Positions 32,572 to 40,006 of a DNA stretch of 64,000 nt are shown one piece after another. A program made the position numbers and the translations under genes. The notes beneath the pieces were generated by a model that did not search any database, had not been told where the DNA came from, and worked only from the letters and a program-made list of their open reading frames with translations. Within the stretch, counting starts at the first letter, position 1. Every line of letters starts with the position of its first letter. The stretch covers positions 62,001 through 126,000 of the forward strand of contig NZ_CP065037.1 in the NCBI RefSeq assembly GCF_019924635.1, written 5' to 3'. This stretch comes from Leifsonia sp. ZF2019. Its GTDB lineage: Bacteria > Actinomycetota > Actinomycetes > Actinomycetales > Microbacteriaceae.

Positions 32572-33825
32572 GTGAGAGAGTACAAGGCCGTTCCGCTGGG
32601 CTACGCGCTCGCCGATGTCGCCGCGCTCGGCACCGCGCGGCCCTCGCTGCGCGAGTTCCCCACTCCGCTCGTGACCCTCAGCGAGAGCGCCGTCGCGCAC
32701 AACCTCGCGACGATGGCCGAGTGGTGCCGCAGCGCGGGCGTCTCGCTGGCACCCCACGGCAAGACGACGATGAGCCGGGAGCTCTGGCAGCGCCAGCTGG
32801 ACGCCGGTGCGTGGGGCATCACCGTCGCGACGCCGTGGCAGGCGTCCGTCGCGCTGGGCTGGGGCATCCCGCGGGTGCTGCTCGCCAACGCGCTGGTGCA
32901 GCCCGCTGCGGTGCGCGCCTTCGCCCCCCACACCTCCCGGCTCACCGTCTGGGCGGACTCGGTACGCGCCGTCGAGATCATGTCCGACGCGCTGACCGAC
33001 GCCGCTGCCACCGCGGCGGAGCCGCTCGCCGTGCTGGTCGAGCTCGGCGCTCCCGGCGGGCGCACGGGCGCCCGCACCGTGCAGGAGGCGCTCGCCGTCG
33101 GACGCGCCGTCGCGGACTCTCCGGTGCTGCGGCTGGCGGGCGTCGCCGGATACGAAGGAGCCCTCGCGCACGACGGCAGCGCCGAGAGCCTCGCGACCGT
33201 GCGGACGTATCTCGAGACGCTCGCAGCCCTCCACGACGCGTTCGAGGAGGCGGGCCTGTACCCGGAGGGCGCACCCGTCGTCCTCACCGCGGGCGGCAGC
33301 GCCTACTTCGACGTGGTGGCGGACGTCCTCGCGCCGCGTCGCGACCTGGCAGGATCCCGCGGCCGCATCGTCGACGTCCTGCTGCGCTCCGGCGCCTACG
33401 TCACGCACGACGACGGGTTCTACAGCGTCATCACCCCGCTCAGCCGGGTGGGAGGCGGCCCCTTCCGGTCGGCCATCCACGGCTGGGCGACGGTCGTCTC
33501 GCGACCGGAACCGGGGCTCGCCCTCGTCGACGCGGGCAAGCGGGACTTCCCGTACGACGAGGGGCTGCCGGTCCCGCAGGCCGTGCGGCCAAGCGGCGCC
33601 GACCGCGACCTCCCGCTCGATGGCGCCGTGGTCACCGCCCTCAACGACCAGCACGCGTTCGTGCGCCTTCCTGCGCACGCCACGGTGGAGGTCGGCGACG
33701 TGATCCGCTTCGGCCTCTCGCACCCCTGCACCACCTTCGACAAGTGGCGCGCGCTCGCCGTGGTGGACGACGCCCTCGGCGACGACCCGCGGGTCGTCGG
33801 CCTGCTCGAGACCGCCTTCGGCTGA
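32572..33825 (+). CDS. D-threonine aldolase / D-serine dehydratase-like PLP enzyme
   Basis: PLP enzyme of 417 residues with an alanine-racemase-type barrel followed by a small beta domain. The PLP lysine is in LAPHGKTTMS (about residue 64). Near the C terminus are the metal-binding His and Cys of the D-serine dehydratase-like domain in GLSHPCTTFDKW. Such enzymes cleave D-threonine-like or dehydrate D-serine-like amino acids. The GTG at 32572 has a GAAGGA site upstream. It starts an operon with a KDPG-type aldolase and an N-acyl-D-amino-acid deacylase, which supports a role in D-amino-acid breakdown. Confidence 0.82.
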   Translation: MREYKAVPLGYALADVAALGTARPSLREFPTPLVTLSESAVAHNLATMAEWCRSAGVSLAPHGKTTMSRELWQRQLDAGAWGITVATPWQASVALGWGIPRVLLANALVQPAAVRAFAPHTSRLTVWADSVRAVEIMSDALTDAAATAAEPLAVLVELGAPGGRTGARTVQEALAVGRAVADSPVLRLAGVAGYEGALAHDGSAESLATVRTYLETLAALHDAFEEAGLYPEGAPVVLTAGGSAYFDVVADVLAPRRDLAGSRGRIVDVLLRSGAYVTHDDGFYSVITPLSRVGGGPFRSAIHGWATVVSRPEPGLALVDAGKRDFPYDEGLPVPQAVRPSGADRDLPLDGAVVTALNDQHAFVRLPAHATVEVGDVIRFGLSHPCTTFDKWRALAVVDDALGDDPRVVGLLETAFG

Positions 33826-33835
33826 ACGGACCCCT

Positions 33836-34459
33836 ATGCTGCTCGACACTCTCCGCCACGACCGTGCCCTCGCCGTGGTGCGCGCGCCGCACATCGACGA
33901 CCCGGTCGCGCTCTGCCGTTCGCTCGCGGCCGGCGGCATCCGCACGGTCGAGTTCACCTTCACGACGCCCGGAGTGGAGTCGGTGATCGCCGCGGCGGTC
34001 GAGGGGGAGCACGACGCCCTGGTCGGAGCGGGCACGGTGACGGACGCACGGACGGCCGAGGCGGCGATCGCAGCGGGCGCGCGGTTCCTGGTGACCCCGG
34101 GCCTGAGCGAGGGAGCAGCCGCCGTGGCGCGGGAGGCGGGGGTGCCCATCCTGATCGGGGCTCTCAGCCCGACCGAAGTGATGCGGGCGGTCGAGCTGGG
34201 TGCCGCCGCGGTCAAGATCTTCCCGGCGTCGCTGGTCGGCCCCGGCTACCTGCGCGATCTGCGCGGGCCCCTGCCGCACGTCCCGATGGTGCCGTCCGGC
34301 GGGCTCACCGCGGCGAACGCCGGCGCGTGGATGGACGCGGGCGCGCTTGCCGTGACCGCCGGCTCGAGCGTCGTGAGCGCCGCCGACATCGCGGCCGCGT
34401 CGTGGGGCGCCGTCACTGAGCGGGCGCGCGCGTTCTCCCTCGCTGCGACCCGCGCATGA
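33836..34459 (+). CDS. eda: KDPG/KHG aldolase
   Basis: Class I aldolase of 207 residues that splits 2-keto-3-deoxy-6-phosphogluconate or 4-hydroxy-2-oxoglutarate to pyruvate plus aldehyde. The Schiff-base Lys127 is in AAAVKIFPAS; Glu39 in TVEFTFTTP and GAGTVTD are also conserved. It is 10 bases after the PLP enzyme gene and overlaps the deacylase gene by 4 bases. With the PfkB kinase on the opposite strand it completes a 2-keto-3-deoxy acid route. Confidence 0.88.
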   Translation: MLLDTLRHDRALAVVRAPHIDDPVALCRSLAAGGIRTVEFTFTTPGVESVIAAAVEGEHDALVGAGTVTDARTAEAAIAAGARFLVTPGLSEGAAAVAREAGVPILIGALSPTEVMRAVELGAAAVKIFPASLVGPGYLRDLRGPLPHVPMVPSGGLTAANAGAWMDAGALAVTAGSSVVSAADIAAASWGAVTERARAFSLAATRA

Positions 34460-36069
34460 GCGAGGCGCCGTCGACGCTGATCCGCGGCGCGCTCGTGCTC
34501 GACGGCGGCGGCCGGCCGGGGCGCGCCGGTGATGTGCTGGTGGAGGGGGACCGCATCTCGCGGGTCGGCGGCCGTCTCGACGCACCCGGCGCGCGCGTCC
34601 TCGACGCGGACGGTCTCGCGCTCGCCCCCGGTTTCATCGACATGCACGCGCATTCGGATCTTGCCGTGCTCACCGATCACGAGCACGTCGCGAAGGTCTC
34701 GCAGGGTGTGACCTGCGAGGTCGTCGGTCAAGACGGGCTCTCCTACGCCCCCGCCACTCCCGAGGCGGTCGCGGTCCTGCGCGAGCAGCTCGCGGGCTGG
34801 AACGGCGTCCCCGACGAGCTCGGTGCCGGCTGGCCGACCATCGCCGACTATCTCGCGGCGGTCGACCGCGCCCGCCCCGCCGCCAACGTCGCCGCTCTCG
34901 TGCCGCAGGGCACCGTGCGACTCGACGTCGTCGGCACCGTCGATCGTGCAGCGACGCCCGAGGAGGTCGCCGCCATGCGCGCGTGCGTGGACCGCGGGAT
35001 GCGCGACGGCGCGTTCGGCATGTCGTCCGGGCTCACCTATGTCCCCGGGATGTTCGCGAGCACGGACGAGCTCGTCGCACTGGGTGAGGTGGTCGCCGCG
35101 CACGGAGGCGTCTACGTGCCGCACCAGCGGTCCTACGGTGCCGGGGCGCTCGCGGCTTACGCGGAGATGGTCGAGGTCGCCCGGCGCTCGGGCGTCGCCC
35201 TCCACCTCTCCCACGCGACCATGAACTTCCGCGTCAATCGCGGCCGAGCGGGCGAGCTGATCGCACTCCTCGACGCCGCCCTCGCCGACGGCGTCGAGCT
35301 CAGCTTCGACACCTACCCCTACCTCCCGGGCTCGACGACGCTCGCCGCCCTCCTGCCGAGCTGGGCGGCCGAGGGAGGCCCGGCGGCGACGCTCGCCCGC
35401 CTCCACGATCCGACCGCCCGGGCGCGCATCGCCCACGAGCTCGACGTCGTCGGCACCGACGGCTGTCACGGCGTGCCCGTCGAGTGGGACACGATAGAGA
35501 TCTCCGGTGTGCGCGACGCCGCTCTCGCCGACCGCGTCGGCCGCACCGTCGCCTCCCTCGCCGAAGCCTCCGGTGAGCCCGCCTCGGCGTTCGCCCTCGA
35601 CCTGCTGGTCGCCGACCGCCTCGGCACCGGCATCCTGCAGCACGTCGGCGACGAGGCGAACGTGCGCACGATGATGCGGCACTCCCGCCACACCGGGGGG
35701 AGCGACGGCATCCTCGTCGGCGACAAGCCGCACCCGCGCGCGTGGGGAACCTTCCCCCGCTACCTCGGCCACTACGTCCGCGACGAGGGAGTGCTCGCGC
35801 TGGAGGAGGCGGTCGCGCACCTCTCCGCCCGCCCGGCCGCCGTGCTCGGCCTCACCGACCGCGGCCGCATCGCCCCCGGCCTCGTGGCCGACCTCGTGCT
35901 GTTCGACCCCGAGACGGTGGCCGACCGCGCGACGTTCGCCGAACCGCGCCTGCCCGCCGCCGGCATCCCGTGGGTGCTCGTGGCGGGGGAGGCCGTGATC
36001 GCAGACGGGCGGCGCACGGAGGCCCGGCCCGGGCGCGCGCTGCGCTCGTCGGCATACGCGCCTTCCTGA
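34456..36069 (+). CDS. N-acyl-D-amino-acid deacylase (amidohydrolase)
   Basis: Metal-dependent amidohydrolase of 537 residues, D-aminoacylase type. The first metal site is in GFIDMHAHSDL (about residue 56-66); later ligands are expected in LHLSHATMNF (about residue 252) and the Asp in GSDGILVGDKPHPRAWG. The loop that usually reads GNCG is GQDG here, so the bridging Cys may be replaced or supplied by the Cys of GVTCEVVG. The small beta-sandwich is completed by the C terminus. It would free D-amino acids for the upstream PLP enzyme. It ends at the border of the low-GC remnant region. Confidence 0.85.
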   Translation: MSEAPSTLIRGALVLDGGGRPGRAGDVLVEGDRISRVGGRLDAPGARVLDADGLALAPGFIDMHAHSDLAVLTDHEHVAKVSQGVTCEVVGQDGLSYAPATPEAVAVLREQLAGWNGVPDELGAGWPTIADYLAAVDRARPAANVAALVPQGTVRLDVVGTVDRAATPEEVAAMRACVDRGMRDGAFGMSSGLTYVPGMFASTDELVALGEVVAAHGGVYVPHQRSYGAGALAAYAEMVEVARRSGVALHLSHATMNFRVNRGRAGELIALLDAALADGVELSFDTYPYLPGSTTLAALLPSWAAEGGPAATLARLHDPTARARIAHELDVVGTDGCHGVPVEWDTIEISGVRDAALADRVGRTVASLAEASGEPASAFALDLLVADRLGTGILQHVGDEANVRTMMRHSRHTGGSDGILVGDKPHPRAWGTFPRYLGHYVRDEGVLALEEAVAHLSARPAAVLGLTDRGRIAPGLVADLVLFDPETVADRATFAEPRLPAAGIPWVLVAGEAVIADGRRTEARPGRALRSSAYAPS

Positions 36070-36109
36070 TCGCATCGTTGCGCGTCGGGGTCGTTGTGGA
36101 CGCTCATTT

Positions 36110-36586
36110 CGGAAAGCAGATTCGGCGGGGGAGAGCTGCATCTGCGAGGCGATTCTGCGCGAGGTTCACCGTGGGGGAGATCCCTTGTATGAGCGGGCGA
36201 AAAAGCTACCTGGATTCGTGTGCCCTGTGACCGATGCCGAGCTACTCACGGTCGCCCAGCTCGGCGCCGACCATCCTGGCTGGGTTCAGGGTCAACTGAA
36301 CGAGGCGGACCCGTTCATCATCGCTCACGCGAAGGCAGAGGGGTCAATCGTTGTCACTGAAGAGAACCGCAAGGGCCCAAAAACTGAAGACCGAAATCAG
36401 AAGATGGGCGTGAGGAACGTTCTTGGGATCATTTCTCATGCGGTCTCCTGCGTGGCGAGTGGGATGGTCTCGAGGCGACTCATTTCGAGGGTCAAGTCGT
36501 TGTTGGTCGATGTCCAGCTCAGGGTCGTTAAGGGGAGTTGTGTACGCGCCCCCTTCATATCGGCCAGGATCTTGGCTAAGTCGTAG
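36110..36586 (+). pseudogene. DUF4411-like PIN-fold fragment
   Basis: An open frame that reads like the middle of a DUF4411 protein (PIN-like, usually a toxin): ICEAILREVHRGGDPLYERA, then the metal-site region NEADPFIIAHAKAEGSIVVT and EENRKG. The N-terminal part with the first catalytic Asp (LLDxN) is missing, and the C-terminal end after about 36400 no longer looks like the family and overlaps the opposite gene. No antitoxin partner is seen. It is most likely a remnant truncated at both ends, in DNA of clearly lower GC than the flanks. Confidence 0.5.
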
Positions 36587-37167
36587 GCCTCCTGCGGGTC
36601 GAGCTCGTCCCGCAGGTTGACCAAGCCGATTGCGGTGAACTGCTGACGATTCCTGCCGAAGACTGCGCAGACTGCATCCAATAGGCCCCTATCGGAGCAA
36701 CGTGTAAATTCGAGCGGGAAATAGATCCGGCCTCGATTGAACTGCCCGATGAACGGTCCGTGCATGACCGGCATTAGTGAGGGCGCATCGCGCAAGAGTT
36801 GGTTCGCGGAGTTGCGTTGGGCGGGTGTGGGATTCACGTCGCCAATCAGGGTGCAGTGGATATTTGGCGCGCGGGTTTCGATTAGGTCGAAGGCAACCTT
36901 TTCAGCGAAGGATGAAGTCGCGAGACGTTGCAGGAGGTGCCGGCACGTGTCTTGGGCCAGGAACGGGCGACCGAGATCCGCGACGATTGACACCCGGGCT
37001 CGTGCATACCATCCGTTGTGGTAGTCGCGACCATTCAGGTTGACGAGCGTTCGTGGGTGTCCCGGGGCGACGAGTGGCAGATGAGCTGCCCGGTACTGTT
37101 CGTCGAAGATCAGGCCCTCACCTGCCATCGGTGTCCACCGCATTTGGTCATAGGGATCGTTGCTCAC
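36436..37167 (-). CDS. Orphan protein of the low-GC region
   Basis: Soluble protein of about 243 residues that I do not recognise. It has the early segment NDPYDQMRWTPMAGEG, a central APNIHCTLIGDVNPTPAQR, and PFIGQFNRGRIYFPLEFTRC. The HCT motif recalls 2H phosphoesterases but a second HxT motif is missing, so I do not assign that. The GTG at 37167 overlaps the stop of the upstream GH13-like gene in GTGA. Codon use is less GC-biased than the neighbours, indicating transfer. The 3' end overlaps the DUF4411-like fragment on the other strand. Confidence 0.5.
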   Translation of the reverse strand: MSNDPYDQMRWTPMAGEGLIFDEQYRAAHLPLVAPGHPRTLVNLNGRDYHNGWYARARVSIVADLGRPFLAQDTCRHLLQRLATSSFAEKVAFDLIETRAPNIHCTLIGDVNPTPAQRNSANQLLRDAPSLMPVMHGPFIGQFNRGRIYFPLEFTRCSDRGLLDAVCAVFGRNRQQFTAIGLVNLRDELDPQEAYDLAKILADMKGARTQLPLTTLSWTSTNNDLTLEMSRLETIPLATQETA

Positions 37168-37640
37168 GTGGCTGACTCCTCTGTTGACCCGAGTTCGTGA
37201 AGTACAACGCTTTTCCATGGCTCTAGCACAATGAGTTCACGTCCATGCTGTCGGTACTTCGCGGGAATCTGCAGGGTCGCGCTTTTCCCTAGCGCGAGGA
37301 GGCACAGCGCACTTGAGTTGCGCCCGGTCCGCGTCACGCTGATGACATGGTCACCGAAGTCAGGACCTAAGCCGATGCGGGACCCAGGGTCGAAAGCGTC
37401 ATACGCTGAAGCAGTCTTGCGGAACTCTCGCACGGCCGCGATCACGCGCGCTCCAATTCCATCACGCACGCTCTCTAGATCTTCAGCAAGTGAAATGGAC
37501 CCGCGATTTCGAGCTCGCTCATCTCCGGACACCCGCACGAGTTCGTCATCATTGCGTACCCCCAACAGATGCCCGAGGTGGACCAGCGGTGTTCCGCCCA
37601 GAATACCGGCGCCGCCGTCACGGCCAAACTTTAGGACCAC
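37164..37640 (-). pseudogene. C-terminal fragment of a GH13 (sucrose-phosphorylase-like) enzyme
   Basis: About 158 residues resembling the last third of GH13 sucrose phosphorylase or glucosylglycerate phosphorylase: GTPLVHLGHLLGVRNDDELV, then DERARNRGSISLAEDLESV, RVIAAVREFRKT, and a beta-sandwich tail with ISVTRTG and VLEPWKSVVLHE. In full-length enzymes these follow a barrel of some 350 residues carrying the catalytic Asp/Glu; none of that is present upstream. The likely start GTG at 37640 may be accidental. I read it as a 5'-truncated remnant, cut near an IS3 remnant. Its stop overlaps the next gene (GTGA), as in an intact operon. Confidence 0.45.
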
Positions 37641-38011
37641 GGTTGGAGATCTCCGCGCGGCTGCTCGGGATCGAGGCAGGCGGAGCCTGCGCTGTGCTTC
37701 TTTGGTGTCCCGCGCGAGCGTGTGACCGGATGCGGCCCCGCCTCCGGCGGCTGTTCTGACTGGTCGGTACCCGCTATCGCGGGTGCACTGTTCATGCCCT
37801 TGCGGGGCGTTGCCGCCATCTTGGCCGCCCGAACCTATCGACTCCGCTCGCTCCGGCCAACGGGGCGCCCGCACGCGGGCGCTGGCGGGTTGCGGGAATA
37901 CTTCCTGGCCGACGCTTCGCGCTTATCGGCCAGAACTTTTCCTGCAACCCACCAGGTGAACCCTCTTATGTCCTCCACTGGGACTGCTGAGCGTTTACGT
38001 GACAGTTTCGG
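37641..38011. other. 371-base non-coding stretch with hairpins and IS end
   Basis: No plausible gene. It holds a small inverted repeat ACCCGC-TATC-GCGGGT (37769-37784), a large 72-base hairpin (37883-37954), and from about 37979 a sequence like the terminal repeat of an IS3 element (GGGACTGCTGAGCG, then ACGTGACAGTTTCGG). Confidence 0.5.
37883..37954. repeat. Large two-stage hairpin
   Basis: Outer arms TGGCGGGTTGCGGGAA (37883-37898) and TTCCTGCAACCCACCA (37939-37954) pair over 16 positions with two G-T type mismatches; inner arms CTGGCCGA (37905-37912) and TCGGCCAG (37926-37933) pair perfectly. The structure sits between the GH13 fragment and the IS3 remnant. Its nature is unknown. Confidence 0.65.
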
Positions 38012-38155
38012 TTAGGCCGCGAGGGCCAGGTTCTGGTTCATGATGGTCTCGAACTCGATTGGGGTCAAACGGCCGAGGCGGGCTTGCCTGCGACGTCGGT
38101 GGTAGGCACGTTCGATCCAGGTGATGATCGCGATTCGCAGGTCTTGCGTACGAGA
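38012..38155 (-). mobile_element. IS3-family transposase (OrfB) C-terminal remnant
   Basis: The minus strand encodes the last 47 residues of an IS3-type OrfB: RIAIITWIERAYHRRRRQ, then ARLGRLTPIEFETI and NQNLALAA before a TAA stop at 38012. The pattern of basic residues before GRLTPIEFE is typical of actinobacterial IS3 elements. The rest of the transposase is missing: at about 38150 the sequence switches to a hydrolase gene. The terminal repeat appears to end near 37979. Confidence 0.7.
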
Positions 38156-38346
38156 CGACCATCGTCGCGTCGGACGACGACCCGTTCTGTCCGGAGGGCG
38201 CGCAGGCGGCCTACGGGGCGCCGCTCGGCATCCCGGTGCACACCATCCCGGGCGGCGGTCACCTGGAGCTGACGGCCGGGTACGGCGAGTGGCCGTCGAT
38301 GCTGGCGTGGTCGTTCGACCCGACCACGACCCTCCAGCCCCGCTGA
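38149..38346 (+). pseudogene. Serine hydrolase (RBBP9/YdeN-like), 3' remnant
   Basis: The last 65 residues of an alpha/beta hydrolase: TTIVASDDDPFCPEGAQAAY carries the catalytic Asp region and IPGGGHLELTAGYGEWPSM the catalytic His, as in RBBP9/YdeN proteins. The N-terminal two thirds with the nucleophile Ser are absent, replaced by the IS3 remnant. GC and codon use are those of the chromosome, so this is the native gene broken by the insertion. Confidence 0.7.
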
Positions 38347-38351
38347 ACGCA

Positions 38352-38386
38352 GGAGGCGCCCCGACCGCGATGGTCGGAGCGCCTCC
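38352..38386. terminator. Bidirectional hairpin terminator
   Basis: Stem of GGAGGCGC and CCGACC with GGTCGG and GCGCCTCC (14 bp, one internal mismatch) around the loop GCGAT, between the broken hydrolase and the end of mtlD. Confidence 0.75.
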
Positions 38387-38404
38387 GGGATGCCATGCGC
38401 AGGG

Positions 38405-39556
38405 TCAGGCCTGCGCCTCCCGCACGATCGCGACGAGCGGGTCGTAGAGCGCCTCGCCGGGCACGACCCCGGTGACCTCGCTCACGATGTCCTCGGCCGG
38501 CGCCTCCTCGAGCAGGCGCTTGAGCTCGACGCTCTGGGTGTCCTCCGGCACGTCGAACCGCAGCGCGGCCCCGACGGCGGCGAGCAGGGCCTGCGGCACC
38601 GAGCCGACGAACGCCACGTGATCGACGGCCGGTCCGATGAACCGGTCGTTGCGGCCGAGTTTGCGCAGCGGCTCACGACCGACGCGCACCACCTCGTCGA
38701 CCAGATACCGGTTGGTGAACCGGTCCAGGATCTTCGCGCGGTACGCGGCCATCTCCTCCGGGTCGAGCCCGTGCTTGGCGATGAGGGCCGCGGAGGTCTC
38801 CGCCAGGGCGTCCTCCGCGGCCTGGCGCACGGCGGGGATCGCGATGGCGTCGCTGATGGTCCTGGCACCCTGCAGGAACCCGGTGTACGCCACGGTCGCG
38901 TGCCCGGTGTTGACCGTGAACAGCTTGCGCTCGATGTAGGGCGCGAGCGAGTCCACGAAGTGGGCGCCCGGGATGGGCGGCACCTGCCCGGAGAACGGGC
39001 TGCGGTCGACGACCCACTCGTAGAAGGTCTCGACGGTGACGTCGATGCCCGCGTCCGGCGCCTGGGCGGGGACGATCCGGTCGACGGCGGTGTCGGCGAA
39101 GACCGCTTTCGCGCCCAGCGCCTCCCGGGTGTCGTCGTCCGGGAGGCCGTCCATCAACTCGGCGGCCAGGAGGTCCGTCGCGCCGATCGCGTTCTCGCAC
39201 GCCATCACGGCCAGACGCGGGGCGTCGTCCGCCCGGGCGGCGAGTCCCTTCGCGATGACCGGGGCGACGAAGCGTAGGATGCGCGGTCCCACCGCGGTCG
39301 TGACCACGTCGGCGGTCGCGATCTCGGCGACCAGAGCCTCCTCGTCGGTCGCGCTGTTGATCGCGCGGAACCCGGTCACGGTCTTCGTCTGCGACTCCTC
39401 GCCGACGAGGTGCACGTCGTAGGAGTCCGCCGCCGCGAGCGCGTCGATCAGCTCGGCGTTGACGTCGGCGAAGACGACCTCGTACCCGGCTTCGTGCAGC
39501 AGCAGCCCCACGAAGCCGCGGCCGATGTTGCCTGCGCCGAAATGGACGGCCTTCAT
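38405..39556 (-). CDS. mtlD: Mannitol-1-phosphate 5-dehydrogenase
   Basis: Oxidises mannitol 1-phosphate to fructose 6-phosphate with NAD+. The 383-residue protein starts with the Rossmann motif [15 protein letters not shown] and has the polyol dehydrogenase pieces [26 protein letters not shown] and the catalytic Lys in YIERKLF. It is the last gene of the mannitol PTS operon, 12 bases after mtlF. Length is normal. Confidence 0.94.
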   Translation of the reverse strand: MKAVHFGAGNIGRGFVGLLLHEAGYEVVFADVNAELIDALAAADSYDVHLVGEESQTKTVTGFRAINSATDEEALVAEIATADVVTTAVGPRILRFVAPVIAKGLAARADDAPRLAVMACENAIGATDLLAAELMDGLPDDDTREALGAKAVFADTAVDRIVPAQAPDAGIDVTVETFYEWVVDRSPFSGQVPPIPGAHFVDSLAPYIERKLFTVNTGHATVAYTGFLQGARTISDAIAIPAVRQAAEDALAETSAALIAKHGLDPEEMAAYRAKILDRFTNRYLVDEVVRVGREPLRKLGRNDRFIGPAVDHVAFVGSVPQALLAAVGAALRFDVPEDTQSVELKRLLEEAPAEDIVSEVTGVVPGEALYDPLVAIVREAQA

Positions 39557-39568
39557 CCTGTCCCTCTC

Positions 39569-40006
39569 CTACTCGTTCACGTCGCCGAGGAGCGCGTACA
39601 GAGCGTCCGCGTCCGGGGCGTCGAGCAGCTTCTGCACGTCGTCCTCCTCCGAGAAGAGGATGGCGATCTTGGACAGGATCTCGAGATGCTCGTTGTTCTG
39701 CCCGGCGATGCCGACGACGAACCGCACCTCCTCGCCGCCCCAGTCGAGCGGCGAGGAGTAGCGGATGAACGAGAGAGCCGAACGCGTGATCTCGTCCTTG
39801 GACTCGTTGGTGCCGTGCGGGATGGCGAGACCGTTGCCCATGAAGGTCGAGACGGTGTTCTCGCGGTCCTGCATCGAGTCGACGTACCCGGGGAGCACGG
39901 CGCCGGCCTGCACGAGCAGGGCACCCGCCTCCCGGATCGCGTCCTCCCGCGTGGTCGCGGTGCCCGCGGCCACGACGTTCGCCCGGTCGAGAATGGTGTC
40001 GGTCAT
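39569..40006 (-). CDS. mtlF: PTS mannitol EIIA
   Basis: Cytoplasmic phosphotransfer protein of 145 residues. The phosphorylated His64 is in LAIPHGTNES, with the family motifs DRENTVSTFMGNG and AIPHG. It takes phosphate from HPr (encoded in the same operon) and passes it to the EIIB domain of MtlA. Its ATG overlaps the mtlA stop (ATGA). Confidence 0.93.
   Translation of the reverse strand: MTDTILDRANVVAAGTATTREDAIREAGALLVQAGAVLPGYVDSMQDRENTVSTFMGNGLAIPHGTNESKDEITRSALSFIRYSSPLDWGGEEVRFVVGIAGQNNEHLEILSKIAILFSEEDDVQKLLDAPDADALYALLGDVNE

Noticed and set aside
36110..36586. Active DUF4411 toxin-antitoxin module
   Set aside because: The N-terminal catalytic part is missing and no antitoxin gene is adjacent.
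36436..37167. 2H phosphoesterase assignment for the orphan protein
   Set aside because: Only one HxT-like motif (HCTL) is present; the second required motif is missing.
37883..37954. Integron attC site
   Set aside because: The hairpin shape is similar, but the left arm has GTT and the right arm AAC, the reverse of attC R-boxes, and no integrase or cassette is nearby.
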